A stretch of 64,000 nucleotides of DNA from positions 1 to 64,000 of the forward strand of contig NZ_JAJDOO010000018.1 of assembly GCF_020595055.1 (NCBI RefSeq), written 5' to 3'. The stretch is from Desulfosporosinus shakirovi. Lineage in GTDB: Bacteria > Bacillota > Desulfitobacteriia > Desulfitobacteriales > Desulfitobacteriaceae. Shown in pieces: positions 46,853-56,528 of this stretch. Numbering within the stretch: position 1 is the stretch's first letter; each line of letters opens with the position of its first letter. A program made the translations under genes and the position numbers. The notes under the pieces were generated by a model. It was not told the DNA's origin. It ran no database searches and worked only from the letters and a program-made list of their open reading frames with translations.

Positions 46853-47326
46853 TTATTTGAAGAGAAACTCTAAACGTTGCTCCCAACTGGAGTCTTTAGC
46901 ATGAAAGATAATCTCACGGGGCATTTCTCCACTTCCACGAATCTCAACATTTAAACAGTCATCCGGCAAATAATCCTCTGCAATTTCTGGCCATTCAATT
47001 AAACAAATTGCATCATCCACGAACGCATCTTCAATCCCGATGACTTCAGCTTCTTCCGGGTGTCGCAATCGATATAGATCCATGTGAATTAAACGGATCT
47101 TAGTACCTTTTATAAGGCTCTCATATTCATGTATCAAAGTGAAGGTCGGGCTGGTCATAGGGCCGACGACACCTAACCCTTTGCCAATTCCTTGGGCAAA
47201 GGCCGTTTTCCCGGCACCTAAATCTCCCGTCAGCCCAACCACATCTCCACCAAGCAAACACTCACTTAGTTGTTTCCCCAACTCCTGGGTTCGCTCAAAG
47301 GTTAAACTCGTAACTCTATAATCCAT
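46853..47326 (-). CDS. tsaE: tRNA threonylcarbamoyladenosine synthesis ATPase TsaE
   Basis: The 157-residue P-loop ATPase resets the TsaB-TsaD complex. The Walker A motif GDLGAGKTAFAQGIG lies near residues 36-50, and SPTFTLIHEY is a family hallmark. It is the first gene of tsaE-tsaB-rimI-tsaD, the same order as ydiB-ydiC-ydiD-gcp in Bacillus subtilis. Confidence 0.95.
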   Translation of the reverse strand: MDYRVTSLTFERTQELGKQLSECLLGGDVVGLTGDLGAGKTAFAQGIGKGLGVVGPMTSPTFTLIHEYESLIKGTKIRLIHMDLYRLRHPEEAEVIGIEDAFVDDAICLIEWPEIAEDYLPDDCLNVEIRGSGEMPREIIFHAKDSSWEQRLEFLFK

Positions 47327-47627
47327 TTCTATTCCCCCTGATACAATAACACTATTATTGTATCCAAAGACATTCGCCCCCCAAACTCCAAAAACAATTC
47401 AGAGTTATGCCTGCTGCTTAAACCCAAGCAAACTGCTCTGCCAGAAAAAATACAAACTTATACAACCCTTATCAAGTTAAGAATAGGTGCCGTTTAAAGA
47501 AACAGGCAGTTTTGCCTTCATTAATTTAACACTCCATTTCAGTCAGTCCCCAGTTCTCCCCTCTGAAATGCTGTCATGATTGGAGAAACCCCAGATCACT
47601 GGACATGAGATTTCCTGCAATTCCCAA
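47327..47627. other. Intergenic stretch without recognised features
   Basis: I see no gene, RNA motif or strong hairpin between tsaE and the amidohydrolase gene. It presumably holds the tsa promoter near 47340-47370. Confidence 0.4.
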
Positions 47628-48815
47628 TTAGTTCATTCCGTCTTCTTTAGATTCGGGTTTTACAATCTTCCCGTCTACGATCACGAAGAGCGGGCTAGCC
47701 GTGATTATAAACGGATGTTCTGACCAAATAACAATATCTGCATCTTTTCCAACCTCAAGAGACCCAATGCGGTCGGACACACCTAAGATTTCTGCCGAAT
47801 TGATGGTAATGGCTCGTAATGCATCTTCTATATCCATCCCTGCCTTACACGCTAAGGCCGCACAGAGGGGAAGTTGTTCAATTGGCGTGACAGAATGATC
47901 GGTCATAATCGCAACCTTTACTCCCGCTTCAGCTAAAATGCCAGGAGTTTTAAAAGACTTATCTTTAAGCTCAACTTTTGCACGATTGGTTAGCAAAGGC
48001 CCTACCACAGCCGGATACCCCAGTTCAGCAAGCTCCTCCGCAATTTTGTGCCCTTCAGTGCAATGTTCAATAACTAAGTCCACGTCAAATTCACGGGCAA
48101 TTCGAATTGCAGTCATAATATCATCTGCACGATGAGCATGTGCCCGAAGAGGAATTTCGCGATTAATCACCCTTACAAGGCCTTCTAAACCCAAATCTCG
48201 CTCGGGAAGTTTATCAGGATCTGATTTACCTTGGTCTAATTTATCCTTATATGTCTGAGCATCCACTAAGGCTTGACGAAGTAATGCTGCAGTTCCCATC
48301 CGAGTCATGGGCATTTTCTTCTGTTCACCGTAAACCATTTTGGGATTTTCTCCAAAGGCTATTTTCATACCGGCAGGATCACGAACAATCATTTTGTCCA
48401 CGATCTTCCCAGCTGTTTTCATGACTACCCCTGTTCCTCCAATCACATTGGCACTCCCAGGCACAGTAAATACTGCCGTCACTCCACCTAAACGTGCATC
48501 GCGAAAACCTTCATCTTCTGGGTTAATTCCATCAATTGCCCGCATGTCCGGAGTCACCGGATCGGTCATTTCATTAAAATCTTCCCCTTCCCAACGAAAG
48601 ATTTCTTCGCCAATCCCCACATGACAATGTGCATCAATCATCCCTGGCAACACTAGGCAACCTTTAGCATCGATCACTGTTGCATCTCCATGAACATCCA
48701 TATCTGCAGTTTCTCCGAGAGCAGCTATTTTCGCTCCCTCAATTAGGATATACCCCATAAACTCTCGCCCGGTCATAGTTTTAATCAGACCGTTCTTAAT
48801 TAAAAGCCTCTTCAT
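47628..48815 (-). CDS. Amidohydrolase-superfamily protein
   Basis: The 395-residue metal-dependent hydrolase has the superfamily ligands: the HxH motif in PGMIDAHCHVGI near residues 57-68, later RAHAHRADD and LVIEHCTEGHKI with further histidines, and the Asp of AIMTDHSVTPIE near 306-317. The C-terminal beta-sandwich returns (IGSLEVGKDADIVIWSEHPF). It resembles imidazolonepropionase-like amidohydrolases of unknown substrate. It has no obvious partner genes and is probably monocistronic. Confidence 0.85.
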   Translation of the reverse strand: MKRLLIKNGLIKTMTGREFMGYILIEGAKIAALGETADMDVHGDATVIDAKGCLVLPGMIDAHCHVGIGEEIFRWEGEDFNEMTDPVTPDMRAIDGINPEDEGFRDARLGGVTAVFTVPGSANVIGGTGVVMKTAGKIVDKMIVRDPAGMKIAFGENPKMVYGEQKKMPMTRMGTAALLRQALVDAQTYKDKLDQGKSDPDKLPERDLGLEGLVRVINREIPLRAHAHRADDIMTAIRIAREFDVDLVIEHCTEGHKIAEELAELGYPAVVGPLLTNRAKVELKDKSFKTPGILAEAGVKVAIMTDHSVTPIEQLPLCAALACKAGMDIEDALRAITINSAEILGVSDRIGSLEVGKDADIVIWSEHPFIITASPLFVIVDGKIVKPESKEDGMN

Positions 48816-49019
48816 TTTATTGTCACCTTTCCACTTGCAAGTGTTCAGTAAAACGTTTTTTAACCCATCTCACATTTTAGTAGACTTTCATCCCTCCTTT
48901 GGGCTTACAGGGTGAAATTCTACACTTGCCAAAATAATACTAAAACGTTTATTAGATTATTATAACAGACTCAAGTCCATATCACACACGGGATTGTGAG
49001 CAACATTTTTGCGATATCA

Positions 49020-49049
49020 TAAAGACGCTTGGCTTTCACCGAGCGTCTT
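49020..49049 (-). terminator. tex terminator
   Basis: AAGACGCTCGG and CCAAGCGTCTT arms (one mismatch) around TGAAAG are followed by TATG on the minus strand, just past the tex stop. Confidence 0.65.
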
Positions 49050-49059
49050 ATTGCAACAA

Positions 49060-51228
49060 TTAAACGGACGTTACCTTCGCCAAAATATCCCGCATAGATA
49101 GACTCACTCGGTCTCTCACCTTATCGAGTCCGATCACACGCACCTTGACTATATCACCTACTGCAACAGCTTCCATAGGGTGTTTAATAAATTTGTCACT
49201 CAACTGGGAAATATGAACGAGACCATCATGCTTAACACCGATATCTACGAACGCTCCAAAATCTACGACATTTCGCACGGTCCCCTCTAAAATCATCCCT
49301 TCATTAAGATCTTCCATATGAGTGACATCTCTCCTCAGTAACGGTCGCGGCAAATCCTCCCGGGGATCTCTGCCGGGTCTTTGTAAGGCATCTAAGATAT
49401 CGCGAACAGTCGGAACTCCCGCTCCGAATTCTTCAGCAAGCTCTTGAGGATCTAGAACAGAAAGTTTCTTTCGGACTTCAGTGAGGCGATCTCTCAAATC
49501 CCCTGGGGTATGTCCGATACTTTTTAAGATGTCTTCAGCCAACTGATAAGATTCCGGATGAACAGGCGTATTTTCCAAGGGATTAACCCCATCCGGCAGA
49601 CGAATAAATCCAGCACACTGAATATACGTTTGGGCTCCAAGTCGAGGAATTTTCTTAAGTTGATCGCGCCGGCTGAATTTCCCATTTTCATCCCGCCAGG
49701 CAACTATATTTTTAGCAACCGCAGGCTTTAACCCGGCCACGTATTGCAGCAGAGACGCTGAGGCGGTATTTAAATCAACACCTACAACATTAACACAAGA
49801 TTCTACGACCCCGTGCAGGGATTCCTCTAAACGTTTAGGTTGTACATCATGCTGATATTGCCCTACTCCAACCGCTTTCGGTTCAATCTTTACCAATTCA
49901 GCCAAGGGATCTTGCAGCCGTCTGGCAATAGATACTGCACTCCGCAAGGAAAGGTCGAATTCTGGAAACTCTTCTCCTGCCAACTTCGAAGCAGAATATA
50001 CAGATGCTCCTGCTTCACTCACCAAGGTGAATTCAACGGAAATCCCATCCTCCTGAATCATTTCCGCTACAACCTCTTCTGTTTCTCTTGAAGCTGTTCC
50101 ATTTCCAATCGCAATTATATTGGCATCATGCTCTTGAATAGCCTTCCTCAAAATTGCTTTTGCCTCTTCGCGTTTGTCCTTTCCCGTATGCGGATAAATG
50201 ACACCCACTTGATGTAACTTTCCCGTCTCATCCACAACCGCCCACTTACACCCTGTCCGAAACCCAGGATCAAGTCCTAAAACCATTTTTCCGCGCACGG
50301 GAGGTTGCAATAAAAGCTGACGCAGATTGGAAGCAAAGACTTTTATGGCTTGTTCTTCTGCTTGAGCAGAAAGTTTAGCTCTCATTTCCCGCTCAATTGA
50401 CAAGTCAATCAATCGCTTATATGAATCTAGGGCAGCTTTTTGGACCAGAGAAGCACATGGTCCTGTTTTGACATACCGCATTTCAATAATTCTATGTATA
50501 GTTTCAAGCGGAGCTTCAATCTTGACAGATAAAAACTCTTCTTTTTCTCCACGGTTCAACGCCAAAATCCGATGAGGAGGGATCTTTCGAACAGGCTCCC
50601 GATAATCATAATACATTTCAAAAGGAGAGCGCTCTTCGGCTTTCTTCGCTACAGCAACAGCTACCACATCCCCAACTCTGAAGGTTTCTTCCCTTATCCT
50701 TTTACGCAAGGCAGCATCATCTGCAATGGTTTCTGCTATAATATCCATCGCTCCAGCTAAAGCTTCCTCAGTAGAATTAACCTCTAACTCCTCATTCAAG
50801 TACTTTTCCGCTTCTGCTTGAGGATCTCCTCTGGTATATTGAACTAACAGCCACTCCGCCAAAGGTTCAAGGCCCTTCTCTTTGGCAATTGTAGCCCGTG
50901 TGCGGCGCTTCTGCTTATAAGGTCGATAGAGATCTTCGACATCTTGAAGCACCGTCGCACCAGTAATTTGAGTCGACAGTTCTTCTGTAAGCTTCCCCTG
51001 CTCGTCAATAAGGCGCAGCACTTCCGTTTTACGCTGTTCCAAGCGTCGTAAATAGTCTAAACGATCAACGATATCACGCAACACATTTTCATCAAGCTCA
51101 CCTGTTGCCTCTTTACGGTAACGGGCAATAAAAGGAATCGTATTTCCCCCATCCAATAGGTTGACAGCCTCTTTGACTTGATTTATCTTCAGACCAAGTT
51201 CCTTAGCAATGACAAGATTGAACTCCAA
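49060..51228 (-). CDS. tex: Tex-family RNA-binding transcription accessory protein
   Basis: The 722-residue protein has the Tex architecture. The N-terminal helical domains start NQVKEAVNLLDGGNTIPFIA. A YqgF/RNase H-like domain has VLGLDPGFRTGCKWAVVD near 320. Helix-hairpin-helix motifs lie near 500-560 (LKKIPRLGAQTYIQCAGF). A C-terminal S1 domain is at about 640-715 (GMILEGTVRNVVDFGAFVDI). Length is slightly under the 770 of E. coli Tex. It stands alone. Confidence 0.95.
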   Translation of the reverse strand: MEFNLVIAKELGLKINQVKEAVNLLDGGNTIPFIARYRKEATGELDENVLRDIVDRLDYLRRLEQRKTEVLRLIDEQGKLTEELSTQITGATVLQDVEDLYRPYKQKRRTRATIAKEKGLEPLAEWLLVQYTRGDPQAEAEKYLNEELEVNSTEEALAGAMDIIAETIADDAALRKRIREETFRVGDVVAVAVAKKAEERSPFEMYYDYREPVRKIPPHRILALNRGEKEEFLSVKIEAPLETIHRIIEMRYVKTGPCASLVQKAALDSYKRLIDLSIEREMRAKLSAQAEEQAIKVFASNLRQLLLQPPVRGKMVLGLDPGFRTGCKWAVVDETGKLHQVGVIYPHTGKDKREEAKAILRKAIQEHDANIIAIGNGTASRETEEVVAEMIQEDGISVEFTLVSEAGASVYSASKLAGEEFPEFDLSLRSAVSIARRLQDPLAELVKIEPKAVGVGQYQHDVQPKRLEESLHGVVESCVNVVGVDLNTASASLLQYVAGLKPAVAKNIVAWRDENGKFSRRDQLKKIPRLGAQTYIQCAGFIRLPDGVNPLENTPVHPESYQLAEDILKSIGHTPGDLRDRLTEVRKKLSVLDPQELAEEFGAGVPTVRDILDALQRPGRDPREDLPRPLLRRDVTHMEDLNEGMILEGTVRNVVDFGAFVDIGVKHDGLVHISQLSDKFIKHPMEAVAVGDIVKVRVIGLDKVRDRVSLSMRDILAKVTSV

Positions 51229-51352
51229 TGATAACTTCCTCCCTAAACCTAATTACAAGCTTAATACAGACATTCTTATCTATTATACCATTGTTCTCCA
51301 ACCGAAGAAATCTCAAACACTTCTATTCAAATTTTTGGGATGCGCTTGCTAA

Positions 51353-51392
51353 AGGGAAAGCTGTGGAAGAGTCTTAATACCCTGCCACAGCT
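51353..51392 (-). terminator. Terminator of the DUF2225 gene
   Basis: AAAGCTGTGG and CCACAGCTTT arms, perfectly paired around an 18-base loop, lie about 20 bases past the stop. Confidence 0.65.
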
Positions 51393-51413
51393 TTAAATAA
51401 TCTCTATAATTCC

Positions 51414-52115
51414 TTAAGACTTTGGATTTTCCTTGCGAAGCTCTTCCACAGCCACTCTCCACTGTTCTCTCGCCAAATTAACAATCTTCGTTTCTCCATC
51501 AGCATCTTTATGTTGTATGATTTTAGAAAAATAAGAGACAGCCTTTTTGTACTGTTCCAAACGCCGACTTAGTTCACCGATCATGAATAAAACTCTTATT
51601 TCAGACATTGAAGTATCCGCAAAATCTGAGTGAACAAAGGATTCTTCATAAGCCTTAAGGGCTAAGACTAAGAATCGCTTTTCTTGCTCAGTATTATCTT
51701 CAGTCCGATAAAGCCAAGCTAAACGCAAGCAAAGACCTGCCAGCACAGCATTTTTTTCATTTTTGAGAGTGCCTGCTAGAATAGCAAGTTTATAGGATTC
51801 TAGCGCTTGTTGAAGATCCCTTTCCTCACCAAAGTTCCTTTTTTTCCAATTATTGGCAATTTGAGAATTTATAAGTTCTTTAGAACCTAATGGAAATTGC
51901 TCTGAAAATTCTTCAGAAAAAGCGAAACCACACTCAGGGCAAACATTGACGAAATAATAGTGCGGATTATAATTTCCTTCTCGAAAATGAGGGCAAAAAT
52001 CACTGTCGGTTCGATATGGAACTGAAAAACGCGAACGAACTCTCTGTGTAATAAACGGCGAACCGCAGTAAATACAAGTTAGTTTCTTCTCATAAAATGC
52101 ATTGACTGAAGTCAT
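51414..52115 (-). CDS. DUF2225 protein under c-di-GMP riboswitch control
   Basis: The 233-residue protein has an N-terminal zinc-binding part with Cys14, Cys17, Cys41, Cys59 and Cys62 (LTCIYCGSPF, NVCPECGFAF) and a C-terminal TPR-like helical region (YKLAILAGTL, ALKAYEESF, YFSKIIQHKD). This is the DUF2225 layout. Its function is unknown. The c-di-GMP-I aptamer 44 bases upstream of the start suggests a role in motility, surface life or sporulation. No second gene follows on this strand before tex. Confidence 0.8.
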   Translation of the reverse strand: MTSVNAFYEKKLTCIYCGSPFITQRVRSRFSVPYRTDSDFCPHFREGNYNPHYYFVNVCPECGFAFSEEFSEQFPLGSKELINSQIANNWKKRNFGEERDLQQALESYKLAILAGTLKNEKNAVLAGLCLRLAWLYRTEDNTEQEKRFLVLALKAYEESFVHSDFADTSMSEIRVLFMIGELSRRLEQYKKAVSYFSKIIQHKDADGETKIVNLAREQWRVAVEELRKENPKS

Positions 52116-52158
52116 TAACAGGCCCCCTTGTATCTTGGATATATTTATTCACATTTCT

Positions 52159-52237
52159 GCAACCCGGCTATCGTGAAAATACAAAGTACTTCCTTAACCC
52201 CGTGGCTTTGCGTCACTACCTTTCGATAGATTTGCCT
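52159..52237 (-). promoter_or_regulatory. Cyclic di-GMP-I riboswitch (GEMM-I)
   Basis: The minus strand reads GGCAAATCTATCGAAAGGTAG, with a GAAA tetraloop, then TGACGCAAAGCCACGGG and, at the 3' end, GATAGCCGGGTTGC. These match the GEMM-I consensus, including the tetraloop, its receptor and the GACGCAAAGC core. The base before CAAA is G (position 20 in Vc2), predicting c-di-GMP rather than cGAMP. It directly precedes the DUF2225 gene with no terminator, so control of translation is likely. Confidence 0.9.
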
Positions 52238-52479
52238 ATGATGTTCGTAATTGATTTTATTAATATAAATCTGAAAATCATATTCTATAGAATTCGACAG
52301 TAAAAGTTGTATTCCTTTAGCATTCCTAAAATTCCCTTAAAAATCTTGTTCCTCAACGCTCAAGAAACCCTCCGTACTTATTAGAGTCGGTTTTTAACAT
52401 TTTCCTCCACCTATACACTTTGAATTTTAGTATTCTTGACATTATGGATTATATTTATTTAAATCTGCCCTAACAAAAA

Positions 52480-52515
52480 AGCATGAGTCAGGACTGCATC
52501 TTGACTCATGCTTTC
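52480..52515 (-). terminator. MCP gene terminator
   Basis: AAAGCATGAGTCA and its complement form a long stem around about 10 bases, followed by TTTTTT on the minus strand. It lies about 80 bases past the chemoreceptor stop; the rest of 52238-52591 has no gene. Confidence 0.85.
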
Positions 52516-52591
52516 GGAGGATATATTTTGAGTATACTTTTAAAGAAACAGTTCCCCATGTGGACAACATGATTTATTAAGAGGCACTAAA

Positions 52592-54670
52592 CTATAATTT
52601 AAACATCGTTACACTGCCCTGAAAATCTGTTGCCATTTGGGCAAGAGAGGTTGCTGACCTACGAATTTCCTCCATGGAAGCACTCTGTTCTTCAGTACCT
52701 GCGACCACATTTTCTAGGCTACCTGATATTTCTTTGGGAATATTTGCAACATCGAAGATGGATGCAACAATAGTCTCAGTATTTGCCCCAACTTTCTGAA
52801 CCACATCGGCTACAGCTTGTGCCTGTTTCGAAAAGTCGTTGACTCCTTGCAGGATATCTCGAAATGCTTCGCCAGCCGAATTAACCATTGTAATCCCTTC
52901 ATGTACTGCAATCGTTCCATCATTCATTGTCATGACTGCTTTCGTTGTTTCCTTTTGAATTTCATCAATCAAAGCACTGATCTTTCCAGCTGCATCACTT
53001 GATTGTTCAGCAAGCTTTCGGACCTCTTCTGCAACAACAGCAAACCCTCTTCCCTGCTCCCCTGCTCGCGCTGCTTCAATTGCCGCATTCAAAGCTAGTA
53101 GATTTGTTTGAGCGGCAATATTGGTAATTAGGGCTACTATTTGACCAATTTCTCCTGATTTACTCCCAAGAATATTTACAACATCGGCGGCTTCAGTGAC
53201 TTTATCTCCGATTGATTGCATCTCATTGACTGCTTTTCTAACTACGCTATTACCTATAGCAGCCTTTTCTGATGTTTGCCGAGACCCTTCCGTAACCTTT
53301 TGGATATCGTGAGTTATCATTTGCATATGCACTGAAACTTGTTGAGCCGAATCTGCTGTAGCATCAACACCCGCTAGTTTTTGCTTCACCCCATCAGATA
53401 CCTCCTGAATGGAGTATACTATTTGTTCAGTTGTTCTGCTGCCCTCATCCGCACTTGCTGTCAGCTCTTCCGCCGAGGCTGCTAATTGCTGAGAGCTATT
53501 AACAATTCCTTCAATAATCCCCTTGAAATTATCCATCATTTTGTTGAGATTCTCGGTCATTTGTCCGAATTCATCATTCGAACGAACGACTATATTTTGG
53601 CTGAGATCCCCTTGAACGATAGTCGCCGCGAACTGATTAACCGTTTTTATATTTTTAACGATATATCGACTATATAAGAAAAGTACTGTGCCAGTTACGA
53701 CAATTGCCAGCCCAATAAGAATCAACATCTCATTTAATAGAGCCTTTAACGGAGCTAATAAGTCAGTCTCTGAAACATCAATTGCGAGAATCCAGCCAAA
53801 CTCCGGAACTTCTTCATAATAAATCTGCCTAGCACCGTTGTCATTGTATCCAAACGTCCCGGTTTTCTCAACCATCATGTTCTTGGCTGCTTCCTGCAAG
53901 CTAAGGTTCTCTTCTTCCGTGATTTTAATATTCATGATCTTTTCTGGGTTGGGATTCGCCAGATACATTCCTTCCTTATTTAAAAGATAAATATCCGACT
54001 CAATATCTAAGTGAATATCCGTTATTAATTTTTGCAAAGTAATAAAGTCGATCCCACCTGTAATGGTACCCTTAAAGTTCCCATTATCATCATAAAATGG
54101 GACGTTATCAGTTAATATAGTAGCATTGGTACCCTCATCATAATATGGATCAGTCCAAATCGATTTCTCTGATATTCCTTTGCTAATCGTATACCAAGGT
54201 TTGGTAGGAAAGTCATATTTAGGATCAGCGAATTCATTCGTAAACACTACTTTTCCATCTTTATCCTTAAAAACATAGGGACCGAAGTATTGAGTCTCCT
54301 TATTATAGGCATAAGGTTCATACCAAACACCCGCTCCAAAGGTTACATTATTAGCTGTTATGATTTTCTTTAGTAAACTTGCGTACTCGTCTGCAGTTAT
54401 TCCATTTCCAACGGATTCTACAGTACGTGCCAATCCTTGAAGCAAGGTATCATGGGCTGTTAATTGTTTCTCAATATCCTTGATGGTTCCATTTAGCTGA
54501 GCAGTCATTTTATTTTGAATCTCATCTTTTAGCAGAGTCTCTGAATACTTGTAGCTAACCATAGACATGGCCACTAGAGTTAATAATACCAGGGGTAATA
54601 TTGTCAGCATTGTCTTTCCACCAACAGACGAACCATTAAATAATCTTTTAAACATACCCTTCATCTCCAT
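52592..54670 (-). CDS. Methyl-accepting chemotaxis protein with dCache sensor
   Basis: The 692-residue chemoreceptor has a first membrane helix near 18-40 ([20 protein letters not shown]), a large extracytoplasmic double-Cache domain (about 45-310, with [10 protein letters not shown] and PWYTISKGI), and a second helix near 315-340. A HAMP domain and a long coiled-coil signalling domain follow, with the hairpin tip [20 protein letters not shown]. The CheA-contact tip and methylation helices are complete. The ligand is probably a small organic molecule. It is a single gene behind a structured leader that resembles GEMM RNA. Confidence 0.93.
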   Translation of the reverse strand: MEMKGMFKRLFNGSSVGGKTMLTILPLVLLTLVAMSMVSYKYSETLLKDEIQNKMTAQLNGTIKDIEKQLTAHDTLLQGLARTVESVGNGITADEYASLLKKIITANNVTFGAGVWYEPYAYNKETQYFGPYVFKDKDGKVVFTNEFADPKYDFPTKPWYTISKGISEKSIWTDPYYDEGTNATILTDNVPFYDDNGNFKGTITGGIDFITLQKLITDIHLDIESDIYLLNKEGMYLANPNPEKIMNIKITEEENLSLQEAAKNMMVEKTGTFGYNDNGARQIYYEEVPEFGWILAIDVSETDLLAPLKALLNEMLILIGLAIVVTGTVLFLYSRYIVKNIKTVNQFAATIVQGDLSQNIVVRSNDEFGQMTENLNKMMDNFKGIIEGIVNSSQQLAASAEELTASADEGSRTTEQIVYSIQEVSDGVKQKLAGVDATADSAQQVSVHMQMITHDIQKVTEGSRQTSEKAAIGNSVVRKAVNEMQSIGDKVTEAADVVNILGSKSGEIGQIVALITNIAAQTNLLALNAAIEAARAGEQGRGFAVVAEEVRKLAEQSSDAAGKISALIDEIQKETTKAVMTMNDGTIAVHEGITMVNSAGEAFRDILQGVNDFSKQAQAVADVVQKVGANTETIVASIFDVANIPKEISGSLENVVAGTEEQSASMEEIRRSATSLAQMATDFQGSVTMFKL

Positions 54671-54761
54671 TCATATGTATATTTAAATATTGTGCTGTAG
54701 CAATTTACCGATAAAGACAGACGTTGATTTTTCAGATTTATCCCTCCAATCGCATTAAGAG

Positions 54762-54801
54762 AAAAATGCCTACCTGCCGAACTTTCAGCAGATAGACATT
54801 T
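54762..54801 (-). terminator. Leader terminator upstream of the MCP gene
   Basis: ATGTCTATCTGC and GCAGGTAGGCAT arms around TGAAAGTTCG are followed by TTTTTCTC on the minus strand. It lies between the GEMM-like element and the gene, as in a transcriptional riboswitch. Confidence 0.75.
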
Positions 54802-54812
54802 AGAAAGTATAC

Positions 54813-54893
54813 TCTTCAACCCAACTTATCGATTTACAAAGAACTACCCTCAGACCTGTTGCTTGAGTCCCTACCTTTTGATAGGATTGAGAA
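54813..54893 (-). promoter_or_regulatory. Divergent GEMM-like leader RNA
   Basis: The minus strand reads CTCAATCCTATCAAAAGGTAGG, then GACTCAAGCAACAGG and, at the 3' end, GATAAGTTGGGTTGAAG. The layout parallels the GEMM-I RNA at 52159-52237, but the GNRA loop is AAAA, the GACGCAAAGC core is GACTCAAGC, and the equivalent of ligand-contacting G20 is T. It is either a decayed c-di-GMP-I riboswitch or one with changed ligand preference. Past it, 54902-55060 has no gene. Confidence 0.55.
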
Positions 54894-55060
54894 TTTCAAA
54901 CTTTGAATTTGCTGATTTTTTTAGGTAATTCGACAGAAAAGATTATTTTCCTTTTATTTAGGGGTAACCAATTCTTATACCCCCTATAACCAAACATACT
55001 AAAAAGCAACATGACAAGTTGCCATATCGCCAAAAGAGATTCTTATCAACTGTTCTATTT

Positions 55061-56230
55061 CTAGCTCTTCTTAAAAAACTGCTGAATTCGCTGTACCGCT
55101 TCCTTCAGTACGCTTTCATCTTGAACCAAAGCTACCCTTACAAATCCTTCGCCATGTTCCCCAAAGGCCACCCCAGGGACGACGATCACCCCGGCTTCCC
55201 GAGCCAAATCCATGGCAAAGGATACTGAGTCTTGTTCTGTAGGAACAGGTGCCCAGACAAACATCGAACCTTGTGGCATCGGCATTTTCCACCCTGCAAA
55301 AGCACAACCTTCAATCAAAAGATCCCGTCGTCTCTGATACGCGTTCTGATTATCTTCAATCGATTCTTGGCCATTATTGAGCGCATAAGCGCCTACAGTC
55401 AATACTGGAGCAAAGACACCATAATCGATATTTGACTTGAGTTGTGAGAGGTTTCCAATGACATCCGCATTTCCTACGGCAAAACCCAACCTCGCCCCCG
55501 CTAGGTTATATGTCTTTGAAACAGAATGAAACTCAATTCCGACCTCTTTTGCCCCTCGTGCTTGTAAAAAGCTTACAGGCTTAAAACCCTCAAACGCCAG
55601 TTCGGAATATGCTGCATCATGACAGATCAGCAGATCATACTCTTTTGCAAAATCTACAACCTTTTCAAAAAAAGATAGATTTGCCACAGCTGCCGTTGGG
55701 TTGTTGGGATAATTCAAAAACATCAGCTTCGCCTTGCGGGCCAGATCCGGATCAATCTGCTTTAAGTCAGGTAAGTATCCATTCTCCTCCAGAAGTGGGA
55801 TAGCAACTTTCTTCCCTCCCGCCAGCATTAAACCAGCCGTATAAATTGGATATCCCGGATCAGGAACAAAGGCTAGATCACCAGGATCGATATAAGCTAG
55901 AAAAATGTGAGCAAGTCCATCCTGAGAACCCATTAGCGGCAAAACTTCCGTTTCAGGATCCAAAGCAACTCCAAACCGTTCTCGATACCACTCGGCACAG
56001 ACCTTTCGAAATTCTTCTGTTCCGCGGGTTAAAGTATATCCATATTGGTTATCATCAAGAACTGCCTGACTCAAAACATTGCGAATTTCCAGGGCAGGGG
56101 CACGGTCTGGACTTCCAATACTAAGATTAATCAGATTATTTCCCGCTTTTTCCAATTCTCTTTTCAAATTATCCATTTCTGTAAATACAGAGGCACCTAA
56201 ACTTTCCAGACGTATTGATGGTATTTGCAT
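55061..56230 (-). CDS. Class I/II PLP-dependent aminotransferase
   Basis: The 389-residue fold-type I aminotransferase has the PLP lysine in EFHSVSKTYNLAGARLGF near residue 234, with YPNNPTAA and DAAYSELAF for cofactor and substrate contacts. Its sequence is that of the group often annotated as LL-diaminopimelate or aspartate/aromatic aminotransferase in Clostridia. The substrate is not clear. It is divergent from dapL, with 298 bases between them. Confidence 0.88.
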   Translation of the reverse strand: MQIPSIRLESLGASVFTEMDNLKRELEKAGNNLINLSIGSPDRAPALEIRNVLSQAVLDDNQYGYTLTRGTEEFRKVCAEWYRERFGVALDPETEVLPLMGSQDGLAHIFLAYIDPGDLAFVPDPGYPIYTAGLMLAGGKKVAIPLLEENGYLPDLKQIDPDLARKAKLMFLNYPNNPTAAVANLSFFEKVVDFAKEYDLLICHDAAYSELAFEGFKPVSFLQARGAKEVGIEFHSVSKTYNLAGARLGFAVGNADVIGNLSQLKSNIDYGVFAPVLTVGAYALNNGQESIEDNQNAYQRRRDLLIEGCAFAGWKMPMPQGSMFVWAPVPTEQDSVSFAMDLAREAGVIVVPGVAFGEHGEGFVRVALVQDESVLKEAVQRIQQFFKKS

Positions 56231-56528
56231 TCTTACACTCCGTTCTGTATTCTTGTCTTAATAACTATAACTCTAATCTCTTTTTTATGGCTAAACAGAA
56301 GCTGAAATAACATCTTTTACTTTAGCATTAATTAATGATGCCTACTTATTTTATCACGTTAACTGCATGCTCATAAAGCAAAATCAATAAATCAATAAAT
56401 TTCCTTAAGTCCTTTTGCCGGAAGAACTGAATGATCCATGAAATTATGCTATAATATTAGAAATTATTTTATTTGAGACTACGTTGATTTAAAGCTATGT
56501 GGATTAAGAAGGGAGATCAAATCAAGTT

